NCBI RefSeq assembly: GCF_000328765.2
Contig: NC_019954.2
Location: 2,152,516-2,216,515 of the forward strand
Length of the DNA: 64,000 nucleotides
Direction: 5' to 3'
DNA from: Tepidanaerobacter acetatoxydans Re1
GTDB lineage: Bacteria > Bacillota > Thermosediminibacteria > Thermosediminibacterales > Tepidanaerobacteraceae
Part shown: in pieces, positions 43,656-53,108 of the stretch
Position numbering within the stretch: position 1 is the first letter of the stretch
Layout: every line of letters begins with the position of its first letter
The notes under the pieces: model-generated
Database searches by the model: none
What the model was told of the DNA's origin: nothing
What the model saw: only the letters and a program-made list of their open reading frames with translations
Made by a program: the position numbers and the translations under genes

Positions 43656-44508
43656 AAAGCAGTTTTTCGACAACTGCCTTAGATGTATTTTCTTTATTTG
43701 CTATGGATTCTTTGCGAGTTCTTTTAAAATACTCGGCATAGAGGATATCCAGCAAGAAAAGCTGTGAAATTTTTGCAGACAAGCTGGCGCTTTGAAGGGG
43801 ACCTTCGTTTACACCGCACAGCAAAATAACATCAGAATATGCGGTAAGAGGTGATTTAGCAAATCTGGTAATGCAAATAGTTTTGGCGCCTCTTTCCTTT
43901 GCAAGCTTTGCAATCTCTATTGTATCCTTAGTCGAACCTGAATAGGAAATTAAAACCGCTGCATCATTTTCATCCATCAGAGCTGCTGACATAATTTGCA
44001 AGTGTGCATCTATAGAGCATTCGGTTTTATTTGTTATTCTCATAAACTTGTTTTTAGCTTCTAAAGCTGTTATAAGGGAGGCTCCAACACCAAAAAAATG
44101 AATCCTGTTGGCATTTATAAGGAAGTCAACTGCTTTTTTGACATCTTCCTCTTTTACCAGATTATAGGTTTCGTTTAAGGCACTGATATTCGTTGCAAGC
44201 AGCTTTGAAGATATTTCTTTTATGGTATCTTCCATGGTGATTTGACTTGACAGATGGAAAGTTCCCTCGTCGTCAGGTGAAATGCTGTGAGCCAGTGCTA
44301 TTTTAAACTCTTGATAGCCCTTAAAATCTAAAGTCTTACAGAATCTAAATATGCTCGAGTCTGCTACACCGCACGTATCGGCTAAGTCGGTAATTGACAT
44401 ATAAATTACGTCATTTGCATGTTCAAGGATATAATCGGCAATTTTCTTTTCAGTATTAGTAAATAAGTTATACCTTGACCGAATTTGTGAAAATATATCT
44501 GATTTTAT
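43654..44508 (-). CDS. RpiR/MurR-family regulator with a non-standard start
   Basis: The product has an N-terminal RpiR helix-turn-helix (residues about 15-75 in the extended frame, with [20 protein letters not shown] then [19 protein letters not shown]) and a C-terminal SIS sugar-phosphate domain ([28 protein letters not shown]). The first ATG (44400) would cut off the first 36 residues, including the conserved first helices. The conserved frame extends upstream to an ATA at 44508-44506 that overlaps the TAA of the ROK gene, and no ATG, GTG or TTG exists in between. It probably controls the adjacent PTS operon in response to an amino-sugar phosphate. Confidence 0.85.
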   Translation of the reverse strand: MKSDIFSQIRSRYNLFTNTEKKIADYILEHANDVIYMSITDLADTCGVADSSIFRFCKTLDFKGYQEFKIALAHSISPDDEGTFHLSSQITMEDTIKEISSKLLATNISALNETYNLVKEEDVKKAVDFLINANRIHFFGVGASLITALEAKNKFMRITNKTECSIDAHLQIMSAALMDENDAAVLISYSGSTKDTIEIAKLAKERGAKTICITRFAKSPLTAYSDVILLCGVNEGPLQSASLSAKISQLFLLDILYAEYFKRTRKESIANKENTSKAVVEKLL

Positions 44509-45410
44509 GATGCATCACTTCTTTCTGCCGCCTCTTTTAAATGAAGGGATACTGCTCCGAGGATTCCGGCTTTATTTCCGAGAGATGCCTTAATAATTTT
44601 AACGTCCCTAAAGCTTTCCATAATCATCCCATGTACTTTATCAGAAATCATACCTACAAACACATCCTGTTCCATGACCCCTCCACCCAGGATAACGGCA
44701 GCCGGGTTAAATATGTGAATTAGGGACGTAAGCCCTAGTGCTATCTCAAAGGTCCATTCATTTACCATATTCTGCATTTGGGTATCGCCTTGTTTCATTC
44801 TATCAAAAATCTCTCTTCCGTCCAAGGGGGTTTTAAGCAGTTTTTCGGCCTTTTCTACCATAGCTCTGGTAGAGGCGTAAGCCTCATAACAGCCCAAACT
44901 GCCGCAGCTGCATTTTTTGCCCAGGGGATGCGTTATAATATGGCCAAACTCAGCTGCAATCCCATTATGACCTTTGTAAAGTTTTGAGTCTGCGATAATT
45001 GCCCCGCCAATACCGGTGCCATATGTTAGGCAAAGAAAATTATTAAATCCTCTGCCTGCTCCAAAATATTTTTCGCCGAGCGCTGCTGCATTAACATCAT
45101 TTTCTACTTTTACCGGCACGCAAAATCTGCTTTCTAAAATATCCTTCAGTTTCGTTCCTGTGTAATTTGGTATATTTTCATTGGCATATATAATCGAGCC
45201 TTTTTCACAATCCACCTGTCCCGCGGTACTGATGCCGATAGCTTCGAATTCCTTATATTCGCTTATTATGCTTATCAGCTTTTCTACAAGAAACTTTCCG
45301 CCTTTTTTAGCTTCAGATGGATATTCCTTGAAAACGTCCAGATTACCTTTTTCATCAGATATACCAAGCTTTATGGATGTTCCTCCAATATCCGCAGCAA
45401 GTATCTTCAT
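44505..45410 (-). CDS. ROK-family sugar kinase
   Basis: The 301-residue protein has the ROK ATP motif [19 protein letters not shown], the catalytic Asp in [38 protein letters not shown], and the zinc loop [14 protein letters not shown] with [17 protein letters not shown] kinases phosphorylate glucose, ManNAc, GlcNAc or fructose. Its place directly after nanE suggests an N-acetylmannosamine kinase (NanK) that feeds NanE, but glucokinase activity cannot be excluded. Its stop overlaps the presumed ATA start of the regulator. Confidence 0.9.
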   Translation of the reverse strand: MKILAADIGGTSIKLGISDEKGNLDVFKEYPSEAKKGGKFLVEKLISIISEYKEFEAIGISTAGQVDCEKGSIIYANENIPNYTGTKLKDILESRFCVPVKVENDVNAAALGEKYFGAGRGFNNFLCLTYGTGIGGAIIADSKLYKGHNGIAAEFGHIITHPLGKKCSCGSLGCYEAYASTRAMVEKAEKLLKTPLDGREIFDRMKQGDTQMQNMVNEWTFEIALGLTSLIHIFNPAAVILGGGVMEQDVFVGMISDKVHGMIMESFRDVKIIKASLGNKAGILGAVSLHLKEAAERSDAS

Positions 45411-45436
45411 TAATAATCATCCTTTATAAAATCCAT

Positions 45437-46159
45437 CTATTTAACACACGTGCCAGAATCCACTGCTTCATCGATTGCATTTACAAACCTCTTGGTTATT
45501 TCCATAGGTCTTGTTATTGCACTGCCAACGACGGCTGCATGGACGCCTAAGCTAAATACTTTTTTTATATCTTCAGGAGCCCATATACCCCCTTCGGCTA
45601 TAACAGGAACGTCGAAATCTTTAGTAAGCCTTCCTATCAGTTCCAAATCCGGCAGTTTTCTATCCTTTGTATATTCCGTATATCCGCATAAGGTAGTGCC
45701 AAGGCAGTCAAATCCCAATTCATAAGCCTCTTTTGCCTCTTCGTATGTTGAACAGTCTGCCATAAATATTTGGTCAGGATACTTTTCTCTAAGTTTCGGA
45801 AACATTTCACTGATTGTAGTGCCGTCCGGCCTTATTCTCTTGGTAGCGTCTGTTGCGATAATGTCAACGCCTTCATTGTACAGCAATTCGACTTCATTTT
45901 CGGTAGGTGTGATAAATACCTCTGAGCCTTCATAAACTTTTTTTATTATACCAATTATTGGAAGTTTTACGTTCTTTTTTATCTCCCTTATATCTTCAAT
46001 GCTGTTGGCTCTTATCCCACCGGCTCCGCCTAAATATGCCGCATAAGCCATCTTACCCATTATAAAGGAACTGTGAAGCGGTTCATCGGGCAGTGCCTGG
46101 CAAGATACGATAAGTTTGTTTTTTATTTGCTTAAATATCTTGTCCTTGTTATCTGTCAT
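45437..46159 (-). CDS. nanE: N-acetylmannosamine-6-phosphate 2-epimerase
   Basis: NanE converts ManNAc-6-P to GlcNAc-6-P. The 240-residue TIM-barrel protein has [35 protein letters not shown], the catalytic Lys in [23 protein letters not shown], and [15 protein letters not shown], all diagnostic. The operon lacks the sialic-acid lyase nanA and the deacetylase nagA, so ManNAc rather than sialic acid is probably the imported sugar, unless those genes are elsewhere. Confidence 0.95.
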   Translation of the reverse strand: MTDNKDKIFKQIKNKLIVSCQALPDEPLHSSFIMGKMAYAAYLGGAGGIRANSIEDIREIKKNVKLPIIGIIKKVYEGSEVFITPTENEVELLYNEGVDIIATDATKRIRPDGTTISEMFPKLREKYPDQIFMADCSTYEEAKEAYELGFDCLGTTLCGYTEYTKDRKLPDLELIGRLTKDFDVPVIAEGGIWAPEDIKKVFSLGVHAAVVGSAITRPMEITKRFVNAIDEAVDSGTCVK

Positions 46160-46203
46160 CTTTATGTCTCCATATGCTAAGATTATTCTTTTTATAATAC
46201 ATT

Positions 46204-46644
46204 CTAAGCCTTTAAAATTTTATAGAATTCTTCCTTTGTTTTTGCATCAAAAAGAGCCTTTACCTTTTTCTCATTCATTAATGTATCGGCTAATTCACCT
46301 AACATTTCAATATGGCTATTCGAATCTATTGCAGCTAATGTAATAATTAGTTTAATGGGATCAAAATTTTCAGAACCAAATTCAACTGGGGGTTCCAATG
46401 TAGTGAAACTCAATGCGAGTTCATTTACACCGTATTCTGGTCTAGCATGAGCTAATGCTACATGTTTTCCAAGAACTATATAAGGTCCCACATCACTCAG
46501 AACGCGAATCATCTCTTCTACATATATATCTTCAATAGAACCTTTTTCTAATAATATTTTTGAAGATTTGATGATTGCATCTTTCCAATCTACAGCTTTA
46601 ACGCCAATTTGTATATCATCTAATGTTACTTTTTCCAACATCAA
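46204..46644 (-). CDS. PTS sugar transporter subunit IIA (fructose/mannitol type)
   Basis: The 146-residue EIIA domain contains the phosphorylated His66 in [12 protein letters not shown], with the upstream partner His61, and ends in [19 protein letters not shown]. It passes phosphate from HPr to the IIB domain of the IICB protein encoded at 47397. The start used is the ATG at 46644; the following residue may also serve. It lies 44 bp before nanE. Confidence 0.92.
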   Translation of the reverse strand: MMLEKVTLDDIQIGVKAVDWKDAIIKSSKILLEKGSIEDIYVEEMIRVLSDVGPYIVLGKHVALAHARPEYGVNELALSFTTLEPPVEFGSENFDPIKLIITLAAIDSNSHIEMLGELADTLMNEKKVKALFDAKTKEEFYKILKA

Positions 46645-46729
46645 AAGCTTCTAGACCTCCCTCTTGTGATAGTCATTTAACTATTCTACTCGGTATTTTG
46701 TCAAAAAATGAAAATAAGTTTTCATTAAC

Positions 46730-47383
46730 TTAATTATATCTACTTATAATTTTCCTAATATCTACTTGCTTTAGAGATTCTTTCTTATCAAAATAATTTT
46801 CAAAATTGCTGTGTTTCGTTACTTCATTTGGTATAAGAAAAACATTTATGCCTGCCTTTTGTCCAGCTATAAGTCCATTTAAAGAATCTTCGAATATAAT
46901 TGTTTCACTTTTGATAATTCCTAATCTCTTGATGGTTTCTAAAAATAAATCTGGAAAAGGCTTAATCCTTTTTACATCTTCTCCGGTAATAATTAAATCA
47001 AAATAGTCAAGTAAATCTAACCTAGTTAGTTGGCTAATAGATTTTGACCGTGTACCTGAAGTAGCAAGGGATAATTTTAATCTAGCCTCTTTAACTGATT
47101 TAACAAAATCAATTACTCCTTCCTTTGGAGGTAAAGTTTGGCACTGTTTGAGAAATTGATCTTCTGTATCTCTAAGAAATTCTTTTCTATCTATCTTCAA
47201 ATTATATTTTATTTCTAAATATTTAAATAAACTTTCAGGATTCGAACCTACGCACTTTAGAAACTCTTCAACTGACAAGTTATAATTCTTATTTTCCTTA
47301 AACCATTTAGCAAATATTTGGTACCATATAACCTCAGTATCTAGTATTAAACCGTCAAAATCCATTATAACTGCCTTTAGCAT
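46730..47383 (-). CDS. HAD-superfamily phosphatase (beta-phosphoglucomutase-like)
   Basis: The 217-residue protein has the nucleophile motif MDFDGLILDTE, a helical cap, motif II LATSGTRSKS, and motif III/IV RIKPFPDLFLE with IFEDSLNGLIAGQKAG. Such proteins are sugar-phosphate phosphatases or mutases. Start at the ATG at 47383 behind AAGGAG, 13 bp after the IICB gene; the longer frame overlaps that gene. Within a PTS operon it may dephosphorylate or isomerise the imported sugar phosphate. Confidence 0.85.
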   Translation of the reverse strand: MLKAVIMDFDGLILDTEVIWYQIFAKWFKENKNYNLSVEEFLKCVGSNPESLFKYLEIKYNLKIDRKEFLRDTEDQFLKQCQTLPPKEGVIDFVKSVKEARLKLSLATSGTRSKSISQLTRLDLLDYFDLIITGEDVKRIKPFPDLFLETIKRLGIIKSETIIFEDSLNGLIAGQKAGINVFLIPNEVTKHSNFENYFDKKESLKQVDIRKIISRYN

Positions 47384-47396
47384 TGTGGTTTTCTCC

Positions 47397-48830
47397 TTAC
47401 TGCTGTTTCCGCCTAATTTTGGCCTCACTCAACTTATTGATCAAATCATCATATTCAGGCGCATTCAAATAGTCAACTATTCCAACATGATAGGCATTTT
47501 GCTGTTTCTCAACTACTCTGTCTAGCAAAGATTTGTGAGTAATAACTACTTCACACTGCTTGGGTAAATCGCTTACAGCAGCATGAAACACTTTAACATC
47601 AGTGATACCAGCTTTTGTGATTTTCTTTTGTAATATGCTAGCACCCATCGCACTTGAACCCAAACCAGCATCACAAACATATGCTATATTTCTTACTTTT
47701 GAAAAATCAAAGGCATGGCCTTTATCATTATTGAATATAGATGACACCCGGCTCTTTTTCCCTTTTAAACTTTCCATTTCAGCTGCGGCATTTTTCAATT
47801 CCTTATCATCATTTTCTGCTCTTCTTACAAGAGGAGCCGCAATTGCGAATGTTATAGCAGCAGAAGCAAATATTGAAAGTATAATTTTAAGATGATCTCC
47901 AGGCGCCGCCATCATAGAAATCGATAAGATGCTACCTGGAGAAGCTACACCAACAAGCCCAACTTTGAACATAGAAAATAAAAAGGTTCCAGTCATCCCA
48001 CCAAAGATCAACGGAATTACAAGAACAGGATTCATGAGAACAAATGGAAAGTATATTTCATGGATACCTCCGAAAAAATGAATAATACCCGCTCCAAGCG
48101 CTGAAGCTTTTGAATTACCTTTTCCAAAGAACATATAGGCCAATAACACGCCTAAGCCCGGTCCCGGATTTGACTCAAGTAAGTAAAGAACAGATTTTCC
48201 AACTTTTGCTAATTGTGTACTTCCTAAAGGACTCAATATACCTTGGCCGATAGCATTATTCAAAAATAGTATCTTTGCTGGCTCTATAAATACTGCAGTT
48301 AGGGGAAGTAATCTATGCTGGACAAGAAAATCTACTCCACCTGCGAGGACTTGGGTTAATGAACTAATTGCAGGAGCTAGGTATAAATAACTAAGCACAG
48401 CAAGGGTTGCTCCTATAATTCCAACTGAAAAATTGTTGACTAACAATTCAAATCCAAGAGGGACTTTTCCATCAATTAGTTGGTCAAACTTTTTAATGAA
48501 CCACGCTGCTAAAGGGCCCATAATCATTGCACCAATGAACATTGTAATATCAGAGCCAATAATAACACCCATAGTAGCTACTGCAGCAATAACCGAACCT
48601 CTATAGCCATAAACCATTTTTCCGCCTGCGATAGCAATTAAAAGCGGCAACAAATAATTAAGCATCGGAGTTATAAAGCTTTTAAGCATGTCATTGCTAA
48701 TAGCAATACCAACCGCAGTGAGAATTCCCCATGCCATAAATGCACCAAGATTTGGTATAACCATGCCACTAAGATTATTGCCAAATTTTTGAGCTTTAAC
48801 TCTAAATGACATTTTTGCATCTCCTCGCAT
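47397..48830 (-). CDS. PTS transporter subunit IICB, mannitol type
   Basis: The 477-residue protein has an N-terminal membrane domain (about eight helices, with FGNNLSGMVIPNLGAFMAWG and the signature GGIHEIYFPFVLMNPV) and a C-terminal IIB domain with the phosphocysteine in IAYVCDAGLGSSAMGASIL. The IIA domain, fused in E. coli MtlA, is a separate gene here. It resembles MtlA, but no mannitol-1-P dehydrogenase is encoded; a Gfo/Idh oxidoreductase and nanE are instead, so the true substrate may be another polyol or an amino sugar. Confidence 0.92.
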   Translation of the reverse strand: MRGDAKMSFRVKAQKFGNNLSGMVIPNLGAFMAWGILTAVGIAISNDMLKSFITPMLNYLLPLLIAIAGGKMVYGYRGSVIAAVATMGVIIGSDITMFIGAMIMGPLAAWFIKKFDQLIDGKVPLGFELLVNNFSVGIIGATLAVLSYLYLAPAISSLTQVLAGGVDFLVQHRLLPLTAVFIEPAKILFLNNAIGQGILSPLGSTQLAKVGKSVLYLLESNPGPGLGVLLAYMFFGKGNSKASALGAGIIHFFGGIHEIYFPFVLMNPVLVIPLIFGGMTGTFLFSMFKVGLVGVASPGSILSISMMAAPGDHLKIILSIFASAAITFAIAAPLVRRAENDDKELKNAAAEMESLKGKKSRVSSIFNNDKGHAFDFSKVRNIAYVCDAGLGSSAMGASILQKKITKAGITDVKVFHAAVSDLPKQCEVVITHKSLLDRVVEKQQNAYHVGIVDYLNAPEYDDLINKLSEAKIRRKQQ

Positions 48831-48834
48831 TATA

Positions 48835-49836
48835 TTATAAATTTATTTCTTTGCCTTCCTTGATAGATCTTTCAATTGCATCAACAACTCTTAAGGAATC
48901 ATAAGCTTCTTTTGGAGCAATAATTGATTTTGTTCCTTCGGCTATATTATTTACAAATGCTCTAATTTCTTCTGCTAAATCTCCTTTAACTTCATTATTT
49001 ACATAATACCAATGCCTGGTATCTGGGTAAATGATTTTGTTATTACTAACAATTTTCAACCCATTATCACAAGAATCTACGTATGCTACACCTTTCGTCC
49101 CAACAAGTTCTACTTTATCGTCAATTATTGTAGGTGAATTTTCGGGCAAGGTCCAGCAAGCTTCCATACATGCAATTGCATTGTTTTCATATGTTACAAT
49201 TGCGTAAATAACATCATTCATACTATTTTCTTTAAGAAGAACGCTTCTTGCTTTCGCAAATACTTTTATCGGTTGACATCCCATAAACCAGTTAATATAA
49301 TCAATATCATGTATCATAACGTGCATACTTAAATCTGAGGCTCCAACATATCGCCTAGGTCCTATTATTGGACTGTTTCTTCTGCAATATATATGAATAA
49401 TATCACCTAACTCTCCTTTATCTAATGACTGCTTTAACATATTAAATCTGGGATCGAATCTAAGCAAAAAACCTACTGTGAATATTTTATCGTAATCCTT
49501 TGTGGCTTCGTATAGAGCTTTGCCGTCTTCTAATTTCTTTGCTAATGGTTTCTCGAGCAAAATATGTTTTTTGTTTGCCACTGCTACCTCTACGCAATTT
49601 CTGTGCATATTGTCTGGTAAGGTAATGCTTACTGCATCTATTTCTGGATTTTCTAGCAGTTCTTTATAATTTTTATAAATTTTGCATTGAAACTCTTTTT
49701 GAAGTTGCCTACATCGCGCATCATTATACTCACAAAGAGCCGCAAGTTCTACCATTGGCATTTTTTTGTAAATTTGCGCGTGATAATATCCCATTTGTCC
49801 TACACCAATTACTCCTACTTTAATTTTTTTATCCAT
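48835..49836 (-). CDS. Gfo/Idh/MocA-family oxidoreductase
   Basis: The 333-residue protein has an N-terminal Rossmann fold (KVGVIGVGQMGYYHAQIY), the family motif HILLEKPLAKKLEDG around residue 95, and the catalytic-region segment MHVMIHDIDYINWFMG. These enzymes oxidise or reduce inositols, sugars and sugar derivatives with NAD(P). The ATG at 49836 is preferred because AAGGGGAG precedes it. It is the first gene of the PTS island operon, four bases before the IICB gene, and presumably acts on the transported compound. Confidence 0.88.
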   Translation of the reverse strand: MDKKIKVGVIGVGQMGYYHAQIYKKMPMVELAALCEYNDARCRQLQKEFQCKIYKNYKELLENPEIDAVSITLPDNMHRNCVEVAVANKKHILLEKPLAKKLEDGKALYEATKDYDKIFTVGFLLRFDPRFNMLKQSLDKGELGDIIHIYCRRNSPIIGPRRYVGASDLSMHVMIHDIDYINWFMGCQPIKVFAKARSVLLKENSMNDVIYAIVTYENNAIACMEACWTLPENSPTIIDDKVELVGTKGVAYVDSCDNGLKIVSNNKIIYPDTRHWYYVNNEVKGDLAEEIRAFVNNIAEGTKSIIAPKEAYDSLRVVDAIERSIKEGKEINL

Positions 49837-50167
49837 CTGTAATTTGCTCCCCTTTTTAATAGTCATTAAAAATCTTATTATCTGAATTTTATTTTATCAT
49901 AAAATAATCATTTTGTAAATAGTTTTTTTCATAATCTTAAATCCTGGAAAAAATTTTTATTTATAGAATGCAAATTAAAAAACTGTTGAAATGATAAATT
50001 GTCCAGAGTCTTTATAAAATATACGAGCTATATCAATCCAGAATGGAAGGTTTTCGAAATTCATAGAAATAGTTTTCAGCGTGAAGTTGGGGTTAATCAT
50101 GATATAAAACAAATGAGGAGATACTTTCACCGCTTAAAAAGCAGTTAGGTACCTCCTTAGTGTAAAA
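49837..50167. other. Intergenic region with a plus-strand coding relic
   Basis: The PTS-operon promoter should lie in about 49860-49990. On the plus strand 49990-50148 is open for 52 codons after a stop, including YTSYINPEWKVFEIHRNSF and FHRLKSS at the end, with no start codon. It looks like the tail of a lost gene; family not recognised. Confidence 0.3.
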
Positions 50168-50195
50168 CGAGGCTGTCCTACATAGGACAGCCTCG
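50168..50195 (-). terminator. upp terminator
   Basis: CGAGGCTGTCCT and AGGACAGCCTCG form a perfect 12-bp stem with a 4-nt loop, followed on the minus strand by TTTTACAC. It ends the DUF1385-to-upp transcript. Confidence 0.9.
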
Positions 50196-50205
50196 AGATT
50201 TTTCT

Positions 50206-50835
50206 TCATTTTGTTCCATACAGCCTGTCGCCGGCATCGCCTAGGCCGGGAACTATGTAGCCGTGAGAGTTTAATTTTTCATCAATGGAAGCGGTATATA
50301 TTTCTACATCGGGATGTTTTTCGTGGACAGCTTCTATCCCTTCGGGGGCAGCTATTAAGCACATGAGTTTTATATTGGTTGCTCCCTTTTCTTTGAGAAT
50401 TTCTACCGCTTTGGCGGCAGATCCTCCCGTAGCCAGCATAGGGTCTAATATAATCAGTTCTCGCTCACTTACATCGGATGGTAATTTGCAGTAATACTCT
50501 ACCGGCAATAGGGTATCCGGATCCCGGTATAGGCCGATATGGCCAACCCTTGCTGCCGGAATTAGTTTCAACATGCCGTTTACCATGCCAAGGCCTGCTC
50601 GTAGTATGGGAATTATACCCATTTTTTTACCTGAAAGAACTTTGACTTTCGCCGGACCTACCGGAGTTTTTACTTCCGTTTCTTCTAGCGGCATGTTTCT
50701 CGTTGCTTCATAGGCCATAAGAACAGCTACTTCTTCCACTAGCTCGCGAAATTCTTTTGAACCAGTGTTTTCATCTCTAATCAAAGCCAGTTTATGCTGA
50801 ATTAAGGGGTGGTCCAACACAAATACATTTTCCAT
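50206..50835 (-). CDS. upp: Uracil phosphoribosyltransferase
   Basis: Upp salvages uracil to UMP using PRPP. The 209-residue protein has the PRPP loop [18 protein letters not shown], the uracil-binding tail [18 protein letters not shown], and the N-terminal [16 protein letters not shown]. It lies 18 bp after glyA and precedes the operon terminator; the glyA-upp order is conserved with Bacillus. Confidence 0.97.
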   Translation of the reverse strand: MENVFVLDHPLIQHKLALIRDENTGSKEFRELVEEVAVLMAYEATRNMPLEETEVKTPVGPAKVKVLSGKKMGIIPILRAGLGMVNGMLKLIPAARVGHIGLYRDPDTLLPVEYYCKLPSDVSERELIILDPMLATGGSAAKAVEILKEKGATNIKLMCLIAAPEGIEAVHEKHPDVEIYTASIDEKLNSHGYIVPGLGDAGDRLYGTK

Positions 50836-50853
50836 GGATGACAGCCTCCTGTT

Positions 50854-52092
50854 TTACTTAGAATAGAGTGGAAATTGCTCACAGAGGGCTTTAACCGCTT
50901 TGGATATTTTTGCCTTTATACGTTCATCTTGGCCCTTGGTAAGAGCTTCATCCATCAGCTCTGCAATCCTTTCCATCTCTTGCTCTTTCATTCCTCTGGA
51001 AGTAAGAGCAGGTGTCCCCACTCGTATGCCGCTGGTGACATTTGGACTTTCCGGATCAAACGGAATAGCATTTTTATTTACTGTAATTCCTACTTCCTCT
51101 AAGAGGTGTTCTGCCTCTTTTCCTGTTAGGTTCTTACACCGCATATCAATTAATATCAAATGGTTGTCCGTGCCCCCGGAAATTAGGTTGTATCCCTTGC
51201 CTAAAAGGGCTTTAGCCAAAGCTTTCGCATTTCTTACCACTTGATTCTGATATTCGACAAATTCATCAGTTGATGCCTCTTTTAAGCAAACAGCTTTGGC
51301 AGCAATCACATGCATTAAAGGTCCGCCCTGAATTCCGGGGAAAATGGCCTTGTCTATTGCTTTGGCATATTCCTGTTTACAAAATATCACGCCACCTCGC
51401 GGACCTCTGAGAGTTTTGTGAGTCGTTGTTGTAACGAAATCACAGATAGGAACGGGATTCGGATGCAAACCGGCTGCTACTAAACCTGCTATATGAGCCA
51501 TATCTACCATAACATAGGCTCCAACTTGTTTTGCAATTTGGGAAATCCTTTCAAAGTCAATTATTCTGGGATATGCACTGGCACCCGCTACTATCATTTT
51601 GGGCTTGTGTTCTTGTGCCAAGGCTTCCAATTCATCATAGTCAATATATCCGGTTTCTTTGGAAACACCATATGGAATAAACTCAAAGTATTTTCCTGAG
51701 ATATTTACCGGGCTTCCATGTGTAAGGTGACCGCCATGGGCAAGATTCATGCCTAAGACTTTATCACCGTAATTAAGATAAGCAAAATAGACTCCCATAT
51801 TAGCTTGAGAACCAGAGTGTGGCTGAACATTTACATGTTCTGCAGAAAATAACTTCTTTGCTCGATCTCTGGCAATATTTTCTACAATGTCTACAAATTC
51901 ACAACCACCATAATAGCGCCTGCCGGGGTAACCCTCTGCGTATTTATTAGTAAGCACCGAACCTTGAGCTTCCATAACTGCTTTACTTGTAAAGTTTTCA
52001 GAAGCAATCATCTCCAGCTTGTACTGCTGACGGTAAGTTTCTTTTTCAATAGCATCAGCTATTTCAGGGTCTACAAGTTTAAGTATATCCAA
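50854..52092 (-). CDS. glyA: Serine hydroxymethyltransferase
   Basis: The enzyme makes glycine and methylenetetrahydrofolate from serine. The 412-residue protein has [35 protein letters not shown], and the PLP lysine in [14 protein letters not shown]. Length is normal. It lies 41 bp after rpiB in the prfA-upp gene run. Confidence 0.97.
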   Translation of the reverse strand: MDILKLVDPEIADAIEKETYRQQYKLEMIASENFTSKAVMEAQGSVLTNKYAEGYPGRRYYGGCEFVDIVENIARDRAKKLFSAEHVNVQPHSGSQANMGVYFAYLNYGDKVLGMNLAHGGHLTHGSPVNISGKYFEFIPYGVSKETGYIDYDELEALAQEHKPKMIVAGASAYPRIIDFERISQIAKQVGAYVMVDMAHIAGLVAAGLHPNPVPICDFVTTTTHKTLRGPRGGVIFCKQEYAKAIDKAIFPGIQGGPLMHVIAAKAVCLKEASTDEFVEYQNQVVRNAKALAKALLGKGYNLISGGTDNHLILIDMRCKNLTGKEAEHLLEEVGITVNKNAIPFDPESPNVTSGIRVGTPALTSRGMKEQEMERIAELMDEALTKGQDERIKAKISKAVKALCEQFPLYSK

Positions 52093-52133
52093 TTTTGAAC
52101 ACCTCTTTTTTAATTGTTAGGAATTAAACTTAT

Positions 52134-52577
52134 TTATATGCTGTTTTCATATTCGCTTATCTTTTCCACTCTGCGCTCATGGCGATTCCCTTCAAAATCA
52201 CCAGCAAGCCATTCTTTTACAATATCTATGGCAAGCCCCGGGCCAATAACTCTACCGCCCATAGTCAAAACGTTAGCATTATTATGCTGTCTTGACATCC
52301 GAGCTGAAAAAGTATCATGACACAGTGCCGCCCGAATACCTTTTACCTTATTGGCGGCAATACATACGCCTATTCCTGTGCCGCAAATTATTATGCCCTT
52401 TTCAAATTCTCCCCTGGCAACAGCCTCTGCGCAAGGAATAGCTATATCCGGATAATCTACGGATTCGGTAGAAAACACTCCCATATCTTTGTAATCTATC
52501 TTACTTTTATCAAGATATTTCATTATCTCTTTTTTTAATTCATAACCGCCGTGGTCGCTTGCTATAGCTATAGTCAA
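52134..52577 (-). CDS. rpiB: Ribose-5-phosphate isomerase B
   Basis: RpiB interconverts ribose-5-P and ribulose-5-P. Motifs are AIASDHGGYELKKEI at the start, the catalytic Cys in IICGTGIGVCIAANK, and SRQHNNANVLTMGGRVIG. The start is taken as the TTG at 52577, six bases after AGGAGGG, giving 147 residues, the family size. Order sua5-ywlE-rpiB-glyA matches Bacillus. Confidence 0.95.
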   Translation of the reverse strand: MTIAIASDHGGYELKKEIMKYLDKSKIDYKDMGVFSTESVDYPDIAIPCAEAVARGEFEKGIIICGTGIGVCIAANKVKGIRAALCHDTFSARMSRQHNNANVLTMGGRVIGPGLAIDIVKEWLAGDFEGNRHERRVEKISEYENSI

Positions 52578-52641
52578 TTCTTTCCCTCCTTGCATTTTAA
52601 AATTATCTTCGTTAATTATATACTTAATTTACGAATGTTGT

Positions 52642-53100
52642 CTAGTTGTTTTCCAGCCTTTCAATTACTTTTCTTAATTTTTGTTTAATTTCCTCAGCTA
52701 CCATCTTATATACTTCTACACCATGACCAAAAGGATCACTGATCTCCATATTATCGCCTGCAAATTCTCCTAATGTAAAAACTTTACCTTTAGCCTCAGG
52801 AAATTGATTGATTATATAATCTTTATGGCTCTGAGTCATCGTAAGAATAAGATCTGCGCCTAACATATCCTTAGTAAAAGGTTTTGCCCTGTGTGCTTCC
52901 AAATCTATTCCTTCCATTTCCATGACTTTCTTCGCATTTTCAGAGGCCGGTTGTCCTTCAATAGCACCTATGCCGCAGGAAAAAACCTCAATTTCTTTAT
53001 GCTTTCCCAAGTCACCGAGCATTTTTTTAAAAAGGGCTTCTGCCATACTGCTGCGGCATGTATTGCCAGTACAGACAAATACTACTTTTTTCAATGTCAA
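52642..53100 (-). CDS. Low-molecular-weight protein arginine/tyrosine phosphatase (YwlE-like)
   Basis: The 152-residue protein has the P-loop VCTGNTCRSSMAEALF with nucleophilic Cys and the general acid in ISDPFGHGVEVY (DPFG). The Thr after Cys (CTGNTCRS) resembles YwlE, which removes phosphate from arginine in B. subtilis; gene position between sua5 and rpiB is also that of ywlE. It could still act on phosphotyrosine. Confidence 0.9.
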   Translation of the reverse strand: MTLKKVVFVCTGNTCRSSMAEALFKKMLGDLGKHKEIEVFSCGIGAIEGQPASENAKKVMEMEGIDLEAHRAKPFTKDMLGADLILTMTQSHKDYIINQFPEAKGKVFTLGEFAGDNMEISDPFGHGVEVYKMVAEEIKQKLRKVIERLENN

Positions 53101-53108
53101 AGCACCTC

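Noticed and set aside
47241-47256. tRNA T-loop-like string (GGTTCGAATCC, minus strand)
   Set aside because: It lies inside the HAD phosphatase frame and encodes part of CVGSNPES; no acceptor, D or anticodon arm surrounds it.
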